A DNA stretch of 64,000 nt from Oleispira sp964022115 (GCA_964022115.1 CAXIBC010000004.1:1-64000); one strand, 5' to 3'; shown: positions 18,652 through 27,695, numbered from the stretch's first letter. Numbers and translations are program-made. The notes: generated from the letters alone by a model not told the origin.

Positions 18652-19890
18652 ATGCGTATTTCTACCTTGCAGTCATTTAATAAAGGGCTGAACTCAATTT
18701 TAGATAACCAAAATCAGGTCAACAAAACCCAGCAGCAGGTTTCTAGCGGACGCCGAGTATTAACCCCAGCAGATGATCCGATTGCGGCGACAAAAATATT
18801 ACAGCTGCAACAAGATGCTGCGTTACGCGAACAGTTTGGTAAAAACATGACGGGGGCGCAAGGGCGACTAAGCCTAGAAGAAACTCAACTAGCAGGGATT
18901 ACTGAAAACCTGACACGGTTAAAAGAATTAACCATTAAAGCCGGAGATGGTGCCCAGACTCTTAGCGATCGCCAAGCCATCGCGGCGGAGGTGCGGGAGA
19001 TATTAGGCTCAGCGGTCAATTTAATGAATTCAAAAGACGCCGGTGGTGAATACCTTTTTTCGGGTTTTAAGGGTGGGACACAACCTTTTCAGCAAAACGA
19101 AAATGGACGATATGATTATGTCGGTGATGAGGGGCAGCGTTTTATATCGATTGCCAGCTCTACTACGGTAGCCACTGGAGATAATGGTAAGAATTTATTT
19201 GTTGATGTGAAAGCCGCAGAAAATTCCTTTACGACCCAAACCAACCCGTTGAATCAAGGCACGGGTATTATTAACCCAGGTTTTGTTGTTGATAAAGAAG
19301 CCTATGCAGACTTTTATCCTGAAGACTTAGTGATTACCTTTAATGCCGAAAGCGCGATTTCACCACCAGGGCCTAACTTTACCATTCGCCAAGCTTCTGA
19401 TGGTCGAGTAGTCGAAGGTCTTGAAATGGAAAGCTATAATAAAGGTCGTGAAATTATTGTTGCGGGAGTGGCGCTAAAGATAAATGGTGATACACAGCCC
19501 GGTGATGAGTTCTTAGTGAACTCGTCGGAAAAACAAAGTATTACCGATACTATTTATCGATTATTAGATGGTCTCAATACCCTTGGGGATACCCCGACGG
19601 ATTCAGCAACCTTAACTAATTTATTAGATAATACTCTGAATAACTTGGCTTATGCGCAATCCAGTATTTCTCAAGTTCGAAGTGAAGTTGGGGCGCGGCT
19701 GAATATTATCGACAATACCTCAAGCTTAGCCGCGGATATTGATCTAGTGAGTAAGGCTGTATTATCTGAGTTAAGTGATGTTGATTTTGCCGAGGCCGTC
19801 AGTCGCTTATCATTGCAATCGTTTTTATTGGAAGCGGCGCAGCAGAGCTATGCAAAAATTCAAAACTTATCATTATTCAATCAGCTCTAA
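18652..19890 (+). CDS. flgL: Hook-filament junction protein FlgL (HAP3)
   Basis: FlgL is the second junction protein, between FlgK and flagellin. The start MRISTLQSFNKGLNSILDNQNQVNKTQQQVSSGRRVLTPADDP and the C-terminal DVDFAEAVSRLSLQSFLLEAAQQSYAKIQNLSLFNQL are family hallmarks. Its 412 residues are within the usual range, in contrast to the giant FlgK before it and giant FliC after it. It lies 25 bases behind flgK with AGGAG upstream and ends the rod/hook block. Confidence 0.96.
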   Translation: MRISTLQSFNKGLNSILDNQNQVNKTQQQVSSGRRVLTPADDPIAATKILQLQQDAALREQFGKNMTGAQGRLSLEETQLAGITENLTRLKELTIKAGDGAQTLSDRQAIAAEVREILGSAVNLMNSKDAGGEYLFSGFKGGTQPFQQNENGRYDYVGDEGQRFISIASSTTVATGDNGKNLFVDVKAAENSFTTQTNPLNQGTGIINPGFVVDKEAYADFYPEDLVITFNAESAISPPGPNFTIRQASDGRVVEGLEMESYNKGREIIVAGVALKINGDTQPGDEFLVNSSEKQSITDTIYRLLDGLNTLGDTPTDSATLTNLLDNTLNNLAYAQSSISQVRSEVGARLNIIDNTSSLAADIDLVSKAVLSELSDVDFAEAVSRLSLQSFLLEAAQQSYAKIQNLSLFNQL

Positions 19891-20192
19891 CCTCTGGTTA
19901 ATCATAATCTTCTAGGTCATTCTCTAGGTCACCTGCTATTTTTCTTCTCGGTTAGCTTCTATCTAACCAGCGACTTGCTGCCCCGAGTTTCTCCGCGTGA
20001 CCTGCTTATAGTCCCTTAATGGGATTTTGCATAAAAATATCTGGTTATAAATATGCGCCTTTCATATTCCAAACACGACTAGATAAATAGCAAACAATTT
20101 CTAAAGTAATTCCAAATGGTGTCGTTAACCTTATTGAAATAAAGAATTGTCCAGAAACTTGGGCGTTCAAGGACTAACAGAGGGTTAAAAAA
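19891..20192 (+). other. flgL-fliC intergenic region
   Basis: This 302-base stretch holds no gene. It contains a 9-base direct repeat (TCTAGGTCA, near 19910-19935), a 6-bp inverted repeat (GGTTAG/CTAACC, 19950-19968) and a short TCCC/GGGA stem followed by TTTT (20012-20028). Either of the last two could end the flgL transcript, but both are weak. The clear element is the sigma-28 promoter at 20102-20128. The fliC start has a poor ribosome binding site (GAGGGTTAAAAAA). Confidence 0.6.
20102..20128 (+). promoter_or_regulatory. Sigma-28 (FliA) promoter for fliC
   Basis: TAAAGTAA, 11 bases, GTCGTTAA matches TAAAGTTT-N11-GCCGATAA at most positions with exact spacing. It lies 65 bases upstream of the flagellin start, as expected for a late flagellar gene under FliA. 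Confidence 0.85.
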
Positions 20193-23093
20193 ATGCCACA
20201 AATTATTAATACCAATATTGCCTCGTTGAACGCACAGCGTAACTTGGATAAATCACAGTCTTCAAACCAGCAAGCGTTACAGCGCTTATCATCAGGTCTT
20301 CGTATTAACAGTGCGAAAGACGATGCGGCAGGTTTGGCGATTTCGACTCGTTTCACCTCTCAGATTAAAGGTCTGAACGTTGCCGTACGTAACGCCGGTG
20401 ATGGTATCGCTCTGGCACAAACTGCCGAGGGTGCTTTGGGTTCCATGAACGATAGCCTACAGCGTATTCGTGAACTATCAGTGCAGTCTGCTAACGCGAC
20501 TAACTCTGATGTTGACCGCGACGCGCTGCAAGCGGAAGTTAGCCAGCTAGTGGCTGAAATTTCACGTACCGCTGATGAAACAGATTTTAACGGGCGTAAG
20601 CTGTTAGATGGTTCATTCTCTGCGGCTTTCCAAGTAGGTGCAAACGCAGGTCAAACCATTGATGTATCGATTGCAGAGTTAACGACAGATAAACTCGGTG
20701 CTTCAAATGCCTCGGGTATCAGTGCTAATGGTGTTGATGCGGCTTTGGCTAACGGTGACTTAACCATCAACGGTGTAGACATTAAAGCCAGTCAAGCAAC
20801 AGATGATACCGCTTCAACGGTAAATGCGGCAAGCTCTGGTATTGCTAAAGTAGCAGCGATTAATAAGCAAACTGATGCGACCGGTGTTACAGCTTATGTG
20901 AATGAAACCGTCGCGGTGGGTACTAAAATGGTTGCTGGCGCAGGGGCTGGTGATCTGACCTTAAATGGTGTGACTATTTCTTTGTCTACTTCCACGGATG
21001 CTGCGGCTTCTCGCGCCTCGGTAGTAGAATCAATCAATGCGGTTGCTGACCAAACCGGTGTTACGGCAACAGACTCTGGTAATGATGCTGGTGGTGTCAC
21101 CTTAACCGCTGCCGATGGCCGTAATATTGAAATGGCATTGGGTGGTACTTTATCCTCGGCTAATACAGGTTTGGCTGATACCAGTAATAACTATGTCGCT
21201 GGTTATACCTTGGTTTCTAATAGTGGTTCTATTGAAATCGGTGGTGGTGATGGTTCCGGTATCGGTGATATTAATAACAGTGGTTTAACCGCTGGCACCT
21301 ATGATAAAGGGGTGGCTAGTGCGACCACCAGTTCAGTAACGAAATCAACGACTACCGGTAAGTTGGAACTTGCGCCAGATGGTGGTGCCGGTATTACTAA
21401 TACCGTTGGTTTAACCGCGGCATTGACTGAAGCTCATTCGTATTCCGTTACTATCGATGGCACCGAGACAACTTTCCAGCTGGCTGCGGCTACGGCTTCT
21501 GAAGATATTGTGGCGGAAATGGCGAATACCATTACAGCCTCTTCTGCTGATGTTACGGCTTGGGAAGAATCAACTGAGACCTTATCTGCGGGTACGGCAT
21601 TTGTTGCGGGTGAAGGCATTATCTTAGGGGGTAATACATTCGCCCTTGCATCAGATGATGCGGCGGGCTGGAGTGCTTTGACCGATGCGATTAACGCTTT
21701 TGATTTTGGTGCTAACGTGGATGTGAGTGCGGCATTTGATGAAACCTCTTCTGCCACTTCATTAGACTTAACCGTTAAAAACTTTGCCGCAACAGGCTTT
21801 GCTGTGGACGTTGCCGCGAACGGCGATATGGACCTAGGTGGCTTTGACATGCAGGCGGGTCTTACGACGCTTAGTGGCCAGCTGAATTTTGTCAGTAATA
21901 CCGGTAAGGATGTGAGCGTTGATGTCACTCGAGACGTCGATGGTGCGGACGAGTTATTACTTGCAACAGAATTCTCTGCTTCAGGTAGTGGTACCTTGAC
22001 TCAAACTAGCTACAGTGGGCCAAACGCATTAGCCGATGGTGACCTAGTCGTTAATGGGGTTGCGATTTCAGCGGCTAAAGCTTCTGATGATACCGCCTCA
22101 GCAACGGTGGCAAGTAATGGTACGCAGATTTTGTCTTCTTCTAAGTCAAACTCGGCCATCTCAATCGCGGCTGCTATTAACAAGGTTTCTGATGAAACCG
22201 GCGTCACTGCAGAAGTGGAATCAACTAAGGTTGTGGGTAGTACGAGTACGACTCCTACCGCGGATGCAACAGGATTTGAAACCGGTGACCAGGCGCAATT
22301 ATTCATTAACGGTGTAGATCTTGGTAATGTCACTCTAGCGGATACGGGTGATGGTACGACCATTGACCAAGATAAAGCTAAGGCTGATGCGATTAACCTG
22401 ATTAATGCTTCCTCTGGTAAAACCGGTGTCATTGCGGTGGATAATGGCTCGTCTATTTCCCTTGAAGCTGCAGATGGTCGAAATATTTCGGTCGCTATTA
22501 ATAATAAGTCTGGGGCTACCGATAGTGCTACGGGTATTGGCTCTATGATGGGCTTAAACTCTTCTATCGATGGTATTGGTGAGTCGGTATTTGGTGATGC
22601 GGACGCTGCGGCTAACGTTTCGAATGTCAGTGCGGAAAGCCTAACGTATGAAACGACTGTGGGTAAGGTCAAGTTAACATCGGCTTCTGAGTTTGAAGTG
22701 GGTGTCGGTACTAACGGTAAAGCAGAGCTTGAAGCGATGGGCTTCCAAGCAGGCTCCTTTGGTGGTGGTGAAGATGGTCAATTCTTAGTCGATATTGATA
22801 TCTCTACGGTTGAAGGTGCAACAGCGGCCTTGGTCGCTGTGGATAACGCCATTGGCCAGGTTGCTAGTCAGCGAGCTGACTTAGGTGCGATCCAAAACCG
22901 TATGGAATCTACCGTCAGTAACTTGCAAGTAACCTCTGAAAACTTGAACGCGGCCAACTCGCGCATTCAAGATGCCGACTTCGCGGCAGAGACGGCGGAA
23001 TTGCAACGTACTAACGTGCTACAGCAGGCTGGTATTTCGGTACTCGCTCAGGCTAACGCTGCCGGCCAGCAGGTTCTTTCACTTCTAGGATAA
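20193..23093 (+). CDS. fliC: Giant flagellin FliC
   Basis: This is the filament subunit. The N-terminal D0/D1 region (1 to about 170; IINTNIASLNAQRNL, RLSSGLRINSAKDDAAGLAIS) and the C-terminal D1/D0 (about 870-966; NRMESTVSNLQVTSENLNAANSRIQDADFAAET, ending AGQQVLSLLG) are fully canonical. Between them lie about 700 Ala/Thr/Ser/Gly/Asp-rich residues, against 100-300 in most flagellins. That insert contains a duplicated block starting near residues 188 and 616 (GDLTINGVDI and GDLVVNGVAI, each followed by AAINK, TGVTA and AADGRNI). Giant flagellins forming thick filaments are known in marine gammaproteobacteria such as Bermanella and Oleibacter. It is the only flagellin gene in the window. Confidence 0.97.
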   Translation: MPQIINTNIASLNAQRNLDKSQSSNQQALQRLSSGLRINSAKDDAAGLAISTRFTSQIKGLNVAVRNAGDGIALAQTAEGALGSMNDSLQRIRELSVQSANATNSDVDRDALQAEVSQLVAEISRTADETDFNGRKLLDGSFSAAFQVGANAGQTIDVSIAELTTDKLGASNASGISANGVDAALANGDLTINGVDIKASQATDDTASTVNAASSGIAKVAAINKQTDATGVTAYVNETVAVGTKMVAGAGAGDLTLNGVTISLSTSTDAAASRASVVESINAVADQTGVTATDSGNDAGGVTLTAADGRNIEMALGGTLSSANTGLADTSNNYVAGYTLVSNSGSIEIGGGDGSGIGDINNSGLTAGTYDKGVASATTSSVTKSTTTGKLELAPDGGAGITNTVGLTAALTEAHSYSVTIDGTETTFQLAAATASEDIVAEMANTITASSADVTAWEESTETLSAGTAFVAGEGIILGGNTFALASDDAAGWSALTDAINAFDFGANVDVSAAFDETSSATSLDLTVKNFAATGFAVDVAANGDMDLGGFDMQAGLTTLSGQLNFVSNTGKDVSVDVTRDVDGADELLLATEFSASGSGTLTQTSYSGPNALADGDLVVNGVAISAAKASDDTASATVASNGTQILSSSKSNSAISIAAAINKVSDETGVTAEVESTKVVGSTSTTPTADATGFETGDQAQLFINGVDLGNVTLADTGDGTTIDQDKAKADAINLINASSGKTGVIAVDNGSSISLEAADGRNISVAINNKSGATDSATGIGSMMGLNSSIDGIGESVFGDADAAANVSNVSAESLTYETTVGKVKLTSASEFEVGVGTNGKAELEAMGFQAGSFGGGEDGQFLVDIDISTVEGATAALVAVDNAIGQVASQRADLGAIQNRMESTVSNLQVTSENLNAANSRIQDADFAAETAELQRTNVLQQAGISVLAQANAAGQQVLSLLG

Positions 23094-23112
23094 GTCGTAA
23101 GACTGACTGAAA

Positions 23113-23158
23113 CTCTCTATCTGATTTTAACCTGGTAGGTTAAAGAGAAGGTAGAGAG
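23113..23158 (+). repeat. Two-tier hairpin between fliC and flaG
   Basis: CTCTCTA (23113-23119) pairs with TAGAGAG (23152-23158). Inside it, TTTAACC (23126-23132) pairs with GGTTAAA (23138-23144) around a 5-base loop. No T-run follows, so it is a poor intrinsic terminator. It may protect the 3' end of fliC mRNA or partly attenuate flaG. Confidence 0.6.
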
Positions 23159-23201
23159 GTTCAAATCTTAGTAGTAAGAACCCTAGCCATTGAGGTGATA
23201 T

Positions 23202-23603
23202 ATGAATGATATGAAAGCCCATTTAACTGATAGAGTTTCGTTAGTGCCAAAGAATGCGACTCAGCTTTCATCTTCTGTCGCTGCTAATGCTTATGGAAGA
23301 GAGCAAGTCGCAGCAACAGGGAAAACCGAGGGTGGCAAAGCCTTGCCACTGAATGTTGAAAGGATTGCCGATATCAGTGAACAGCAGGTAAAAGATGCTG
23401 TTTCTAAATTAAATGAATACGTGCAATCAACGGAACGTACACTCGATTTTCAAATGGATGAAGATAGCGGTAAGACGGTCATTAGGGTATTTGATAAAGC
23501 TTCTTCAGAGTTGATTCGTCAGATACCCAATGAGTTAGCCTTAGAGTTGGCGCAAAACTTGAATGATGAAGAACCATCGTTATTGTTTAGCGCTCAAGTG
23601 TGA
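23202..23603 (+). CDS. flaG: FlaG family protein
   Basis: FlaG is a small protein often coded between flagellin and cap genes; in polar flagellates it affects filament length. The 133-residue product has a disordered N-terminus and the conserved C-terminal domain (VKDAVSKLNEYVQSTERTLDFQMDEDSGKTVIRVFDKASSELIRQIPNELALELAQNL). GAGGTG lies upstream of the ATG. It probably shares the fliC transcript across the hairpin in the gap, and a strong terminator follows. Confidence 0.9.
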   Translation: MNDMKAHLTDRVSLVPKNATQLSSSVAANAYGREQVAATGKTEGGKALPLNVERIADISEQQVKDAVSKLNEYVQSTERTLDFQMDEDSGKTVIRVFDKASSELIRQIPNELALELAQNLNDEEPSLLFSAQV

Positions 23604-23643
23604 CATTGCGAACTTATTGTTAGCACTAAATGAAGTAGTTAGC

Positions 23644-23670
23644 TAAAAATAACCCCAGACTAGCCGATAA
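23644..23670 (+). promoter_or_regulatory. Sigma-28 (FliA) promoter for fliD, inside a terminator
   Basis: TAAAAATA, 11 bases, GCCGATAA: the -10 element is a perfect match and the -35 TAAA is at exact spacing. The -10 lies in the loop of the flaG terminator hairpin. Predicted start about 23677, some 53 bases before fliD. Confidence 0.75.
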
Positions 23671-23689
23671 CGTTAGTACTGGGGTTTTT
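23651..23689 (+). terminator. Intrinsic terminator after flaG
   Basis: AACCCCAGACTA (23651-23662) pairs with TAGT, a bulged A, then CTGGGGTT (23674-23686), and the right arm ends in TTTTT. The GC-rich lower stem and U-tract are classical. It would separate fliC-flaG from fliD, whose sigma-28 promoter overlaps it. Confidence 0.88.
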
Positions 23690-23729
23690 GCGTTCCAGTA
23701 TGTAATGCTTTGAAGAGTGGAGGCAGGCT

Positions 23730-26700
23730 ATGGCTGCTATTGAATCATTAGGCTTAGGGTCAGGGGTATTAACCAATGACCTAGTAGAAAAGATTGTCGG
23801 GGCCGAGCGTGAAGCCTCGGATAAACGTCTTGATCGTGATGAAGAGATTCTTGATGCTCGCATTACCGCTTATGGTGAAATTAAATCGTTAGCCTCGACC
23901 CTTCAAGTCGCTACGAGTGCGCTGTCTTTGCCTTCGACGGCGGGTTCAACTACCGCAACCTCATCCGATGAGTCTATCTTAACCACAGATGCTTCTATCT
24001 TAGCCGAACCAGGCACTTACAGTGTTGAGGTATTAAATACCGCCAAAGCCCATAGTGTTGTGACAGATGCTTATAGCAGCATCGATGAGATTATTGGCAC
24101 TGGGGAAATACAAATCACTTTTGGTGAGATTACCTACGATGGTGGGGGCGGCTTTTTAAGCCAAGATGTTGACCCTACCAAAGGTGGGCCAGGCATTGTA
24201 ATCGATGATTCGAATAAAACCTTAAGTGGTATCCGCGATGCAATTAATGATGCGGATATTGGTGCGAAAGCGTCGATTATTAATGATGGCTCTGGTTATC
24301 GTCTGGTCGTCAGCTCTGAAGAGACTGGGGTGAAAAATGCTATGCGCATTATGACCTTAGATGATGTGGGCGCGGTGGCGACCACGGGGTTATCGTCCAT
24401 TGCTTATAATGAAGTACAAAGTGGCGTTGGCACTATGTCGGAAACGGCTAAAGGTGAAGATGCTCTGCTTAAAGCCAATGGCCTTACAATTACCCGTGAT
24501 AATAATAATATCGATGAAGTTGTGCCTGGGGTGACGCTGAATTTATTATCAGCGGATGTGGGTAAACCGATTTCAATTGTCGTCTCTCCGGACGTCGCGG
24601 GTATCCAAGAAAAAATTCAAGATTTTGTAACTGCCTATAATGAATTTAAGAAATTTTCTGATGATTTAACCTCCTATAATTCCGAAACAGATCAGGCAGG
24701 GTTATTATTAGGGGACTCGACGATACGAGGGATTCAGTCACAAATACGCTCTATGATCAGCCAGCCCATTGCGGGTTTAAGTGGTACTAAATACCGCTCC
24801 TTGACAGAGTTAGGGGTCAATACCGATAGAACCAATGATTTTTTGTTAACTTTTGATCCGACCGTTTTTTCGAAAGCCATTAAAGAAGAGCGTGAATCCA
24901 TTATTAGTATCATGGCAAAAAGTGGTACTGCGGATGATGCGCAAATTCGCTACATTAATGATTCGATTAATACGAAACCTGGCACCTACGGTATTGAAGT
25001 CACTCAGTTGGCTACCCAAGCAATTTATCAAGGGGGCAGTGTGGCGGGTCTGGATTTTGCCAGCCCTGTGGTTATCGATGATAGTAATAATAATTTTACC
25101 CTTAATCTGAATGGTAAAAATGAAGCCATCACTTTAGAGAAAGGCAGTTATGCGACAGGGGAAGCGTTAGCGAAGCAAATTGGTTTTCAAATTAACAGTA
25201 ATGCGACTTTTAAGAAATTTGCTTATGGGGTGACCGTTGCTTATGACGCCACAGCTCAAAATTTCTCAATTACCTCGAATAAATACGGCGCAGACTCAAA
25301 AATTTCGTTTACTAGCATTGATTCTAATAGCGCTAATTCTTTAGGTTTTAATACCACGGGGAAAGGCACTTATGAAGGTGTCGAGTTAACCACGTTAAAC
25401 AGTGATGCATTTTTAGGTAAGGGGTCGAAAACTCAACCCGGTAATCGTGCTTTAGCAACGACTGAAGGTATTAATTTTGCCTTAACCAATGCAACATTTT
25501 CGTTAGATATTGGTGGTGGTCCTATTGCAGTGACGGTGAATGCCAATGCGGCAGGTAATGATCTAAATGGCGATAGTATTATTGGCGATCGTAAAGATAC
25601 CTTACAGGCCATACAAACTGCGATTGATGCTACAGCGTTAAGTGGTGATGTGCTGGCTGAGTTTGATGAAAATGGGTACTTAAGGTTTAGCACCACAGCT
25701 ATTGGCAGTGCTCAGCAAATTGAAATCACCACAGTGGGTTCCACAAATAGTGATACTAAGTTGGGTTTGAAGGCTGGTCAGGGTATTCAAACCAACGGTG
25801 AGGATGCGGGCTTAACCTTTAGTACTGCGACTGAATTTAATATGGCGGTAGATGGTATTGGCACAACAACCAAGGTCAGTGTCCCTGCAGGAACCTATTT
25901 ATCCGGGGCTGACCTAGCGACTGCAATGGCAACGGCAATGGATGATGCCTTATCAATCGACCCTGCTTTTGCTGGCTTAATTAAGGGGGGAGAGTCTGGT
26001 ACAGGTACGCGCGATATCAGTACTAATATTGACTTTACTACAGCCAATGCTGGTTTCATGTTGAATGTATCTGGGGTCAAGCAAGAAGTTATTATTAATA
26101 CCGACTCGGGGGATAATGTTGCGGATGTGCAAGCGGCCTTAGACAGTGCGTTTGGCGCTGGGGTTGTGACCGCAAGTATGGAAGGTACAGGTCTAAAGCT
26201 AGCCTCTGTGGCAACTGGCCATACTGAATATTTAGAGGTGACAGCGGATGGCCGCGGGGCGAAATCGGATTCAACCCTAGTCACTACTGATATTACCACT
26301 GGGATTGATTTTAGCGGTGGCAATAACGCGACCTTCACGTTAGCAGTCGATGGTATAGATATTAATGTTGATGTTAATGGTGATGGTACTGCGGGTACTA
26401 ATGATGCGGCTTCAACGTTAAAAGTAGTGCAAGCGGCACTTGATAGCGCTTTAGCGGCCAGCGGCCAATTTTCTGCTGGAGACGTGGTCGCTAAGTTGGA
26501 TTCTGGTAATTTATACTTTGAGACCCTCGCTAAAAATGGTGTTAGAACCGCGGCAACGTATGGCTCTTCTGCCAGTATAGAAATAAAAAATATTGCGGGT
26601 ACGGCCGGGGCTAATCTAGGGTTAGTTAATGATAGTCAAAATAATGGATATGATACCCTAGGCTTTGATAAAACCCGGCGCTATGGTTATGACCTTAATG

Positions 26701-27683
26701 CTGATGTGAGTTATGTCTATGACTCAGTGAAGGATTTAGGCTCGTTACAAATTAATATCGGTGGTAACGCAACAGAAATATCCTTTACCGATATTGATGC
26801 CGCTGCGGTTTCATATTTTGGTCTGCAAGATGCGGCTATTTATTCACCAGAGATCGCTCAAGGGCAAAATGTTGAAGGTAAGGTTAATGGTATTGAGGCT
26901 AAAGGTAATGGCCAATACTTAACCGCCTCCGATGGCAATAAAAAAGCCAGCAACGGCTTTTATATTGCTAATCCTGGCGCTGACTTTACTAGCCCCGTCA
27001 ATATCGATGCAAGCAATAATACCTTTACTATTAAAGTTGATGGGGTTGAAGCTGTGATTAGCTTGGCTCAACCTGCGGTCTATAACTCGGGTGAATCGTT
27101 AGCGGCTGCATTAACCAGTGCAATTAATGATGATGCGACTTATAAGGCCGATAATATTTCGGTTAAGGTGGAATATAACAATGACCCAGCTTCTTTTTCT
27201 TATAAAAAGTTTGGCATCATCTCGGCTTCAAAAGGTGAAAATTCTACCGTAAGTATGGTGAATGTTCCTGGTGGAGCGTCGGCAACCTTTGGTTTTATCA
27301 ATGGCGTGGCGGATGGTGAATCCGGTAAAGCACAAGAAGGAAAAATAGATCCTTCTAGTGGTATTCGTATGAAGATTACCGGTGGGGCCTTAGGCGCTCG
27401 AGGCGACATTACTTATATCTCTGGTTTTGCTGATCAGTTAAATAAAAGTTTATTAGCTATGCTGGATAATTCTGACGGTATTCTATCGAACAAGCTGGAT
27501 GCTTTGGATAACGACAAAGATAAGTTAGCAGAGAAACGAGAATCTATTGATAAGCGTATGTCGGCGCAAGAAGCTCGCTTGAAAAGTCAGTTTCTATACA
27601 ATGATGCGATTGTATCTAAGTTAAACTCTACCGGTGATTTTATTAAGCAGCAATTTGAAGCCATGAATAACGCTAAAAAATAA
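23730..27683 (+). CDS. fliD: Giant filament cap protein FliD (HAP2)
   Basis: FliD caps the filament tip and folds incoming flagellin. The N-terminal block (ESLGLGSGVLTNDLVEKIVGAEREASDKRLDRDEEILDARITAYGEIKSLASTLQ) and C-terminal coiled coil (DALDNDKDKLAEKRESIDKRMSAQEARLKSQFLYNDAIVSKLNSTGDFIKQQFEAMN) are canonical. At 1317 residues it is nearly three times the usual 450-480. The middle is an array of related beta-rich modules. Two are near-copies, starting near residues 451 and 1093 (VVIDDSNNNFTLNLNG; VNIDASNNTFTIKVDG). Others begin near 587, 701, 773 and 866 (FSLDIGG, FNMAVDG, FMLNVSG, FTLAVDG). GGAGG precedes the ATG. It converges with the next gene after 12 bases. Confidence 0.96.
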   Translation: MAAIESLGLGSGVLTNDLVEKIVGAEREASDKRLDRDEEILDARITAYGEIKSLASTLQVATSALSLPSTAGSTTATSSDESILTTDASILAEPGTYSVEVLNTAKAHSVVTDAYSSIDEIIGTGEIQITFGEITYDGGGGFLSQDVDPTKGGPGIVIDDSNKTLSGIRDAINDADIGAKASIINDGSGYRLVVSSEETGVKNAMRIMTLDDVGAVATTGLSSIAYNEVQSGVGTMSETAKGEDALLKANGLTITRDNNNIDEVVPGVTLNLLSADVGKPISIVVSPDVAGIQEKIQDFVTAYNEFKKFSDDLTSYNSETDQAGLLLGDSTIRGIQSQIRSMISQPIAGLSGTKYRSLTELGVNTDRTNDFLLTFDPTVFSKAIKEERESIISIMAKSGTADDAQIRYINDSINTKPGTYGIEVTQLATQAIYQGGSVAGLDFASPVVIDDSNNNFTLNLNGKNEAITLEKGSYATGEALAKQIGFQINSNATFKKFAYGVTVAYDATAQNFSITSNKYGADSKISFTSIDSNSANSLGFNTTGKGTYEGVELTTLNSDAFLGKGSKTQPGNRALATTEGINFALTNATFSLDIGGGPIAVTVNANAAGNDLNGDSIIGDRKDTLQAIQTAIDATALSGDVLAEFDENGYLRFSTTAIGSAQQIEITTVGSTNSDTKLGLKAGQGIQTNGEDAGLTFSTATEFNMAVDGIGTTTKVSVPAGTYLSGADLATAMATAMDDALSIDPAFAGLIKGGESGTGTRDISTNIDFTTANAGFMLNVSGVKQEVIINTDSGDNVADVQAALDSAFGAGVVTASMEGTGLKLASVATGHTEYLEVTADGRGAKSDSTLVTTDITTGIDFSGGNNATFTLAVDGIDINVDVNGDGTAGTNDAASTLKVVQAALDSALAASGQFSAGDVVAKLDSGNLYFETLAKNGVRTAATYGSSASIEIKNIAGTAGANLGLVNDSQNNGYDTLGFDKTRRYGYDLNADVSYVYDSVKDLGSLQINIGGNATEISFTDIDAAAVSYFGLQDAAIYSPEIAQGQNVEGKVNGIEAKGNGQYLTASDGNKKASNGFYIANPGADFTSPVNIDASNNTFTIKVDGVEAVISLAQPAVYNSGESLAAALTSAINDDATYKADNISVKVEYNNDPASFSYKKFGIISASKGENSTVSMVNVPGGASATFGFINGVADGESGKAQEGKIDPSSGIRMKITGGALGARGDITYISGFADQLNKSLLAMLDNSDGILSNKLDALDNDKDKLAEKRESIDKRMSAQEARLKSQFLYNDAIVSKLNSTGDFIKQQFEAMNNAKK

Positions 27684-27695
27684 CCGCTATATAGG

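Noticed and set aside
20754..22510. Repeats in fliC as a CRISPR or mobile element
   Set aside because: They are in-frame protein-level repeats within canonical flagellin ends, with no spacer regularity, terminal repeats or transposase.
22010..22672. Antisense open frame of 220 codons inside fliC (also 21434-21928 and 25895-26338 in fliC/fliD)
   Set aside because: They lie opposite strongly conserved-style coding sequence, have no ribosome site or recognisable protein, and arise from biased codon use in the Ala/Thr/Gly-rich inserts.
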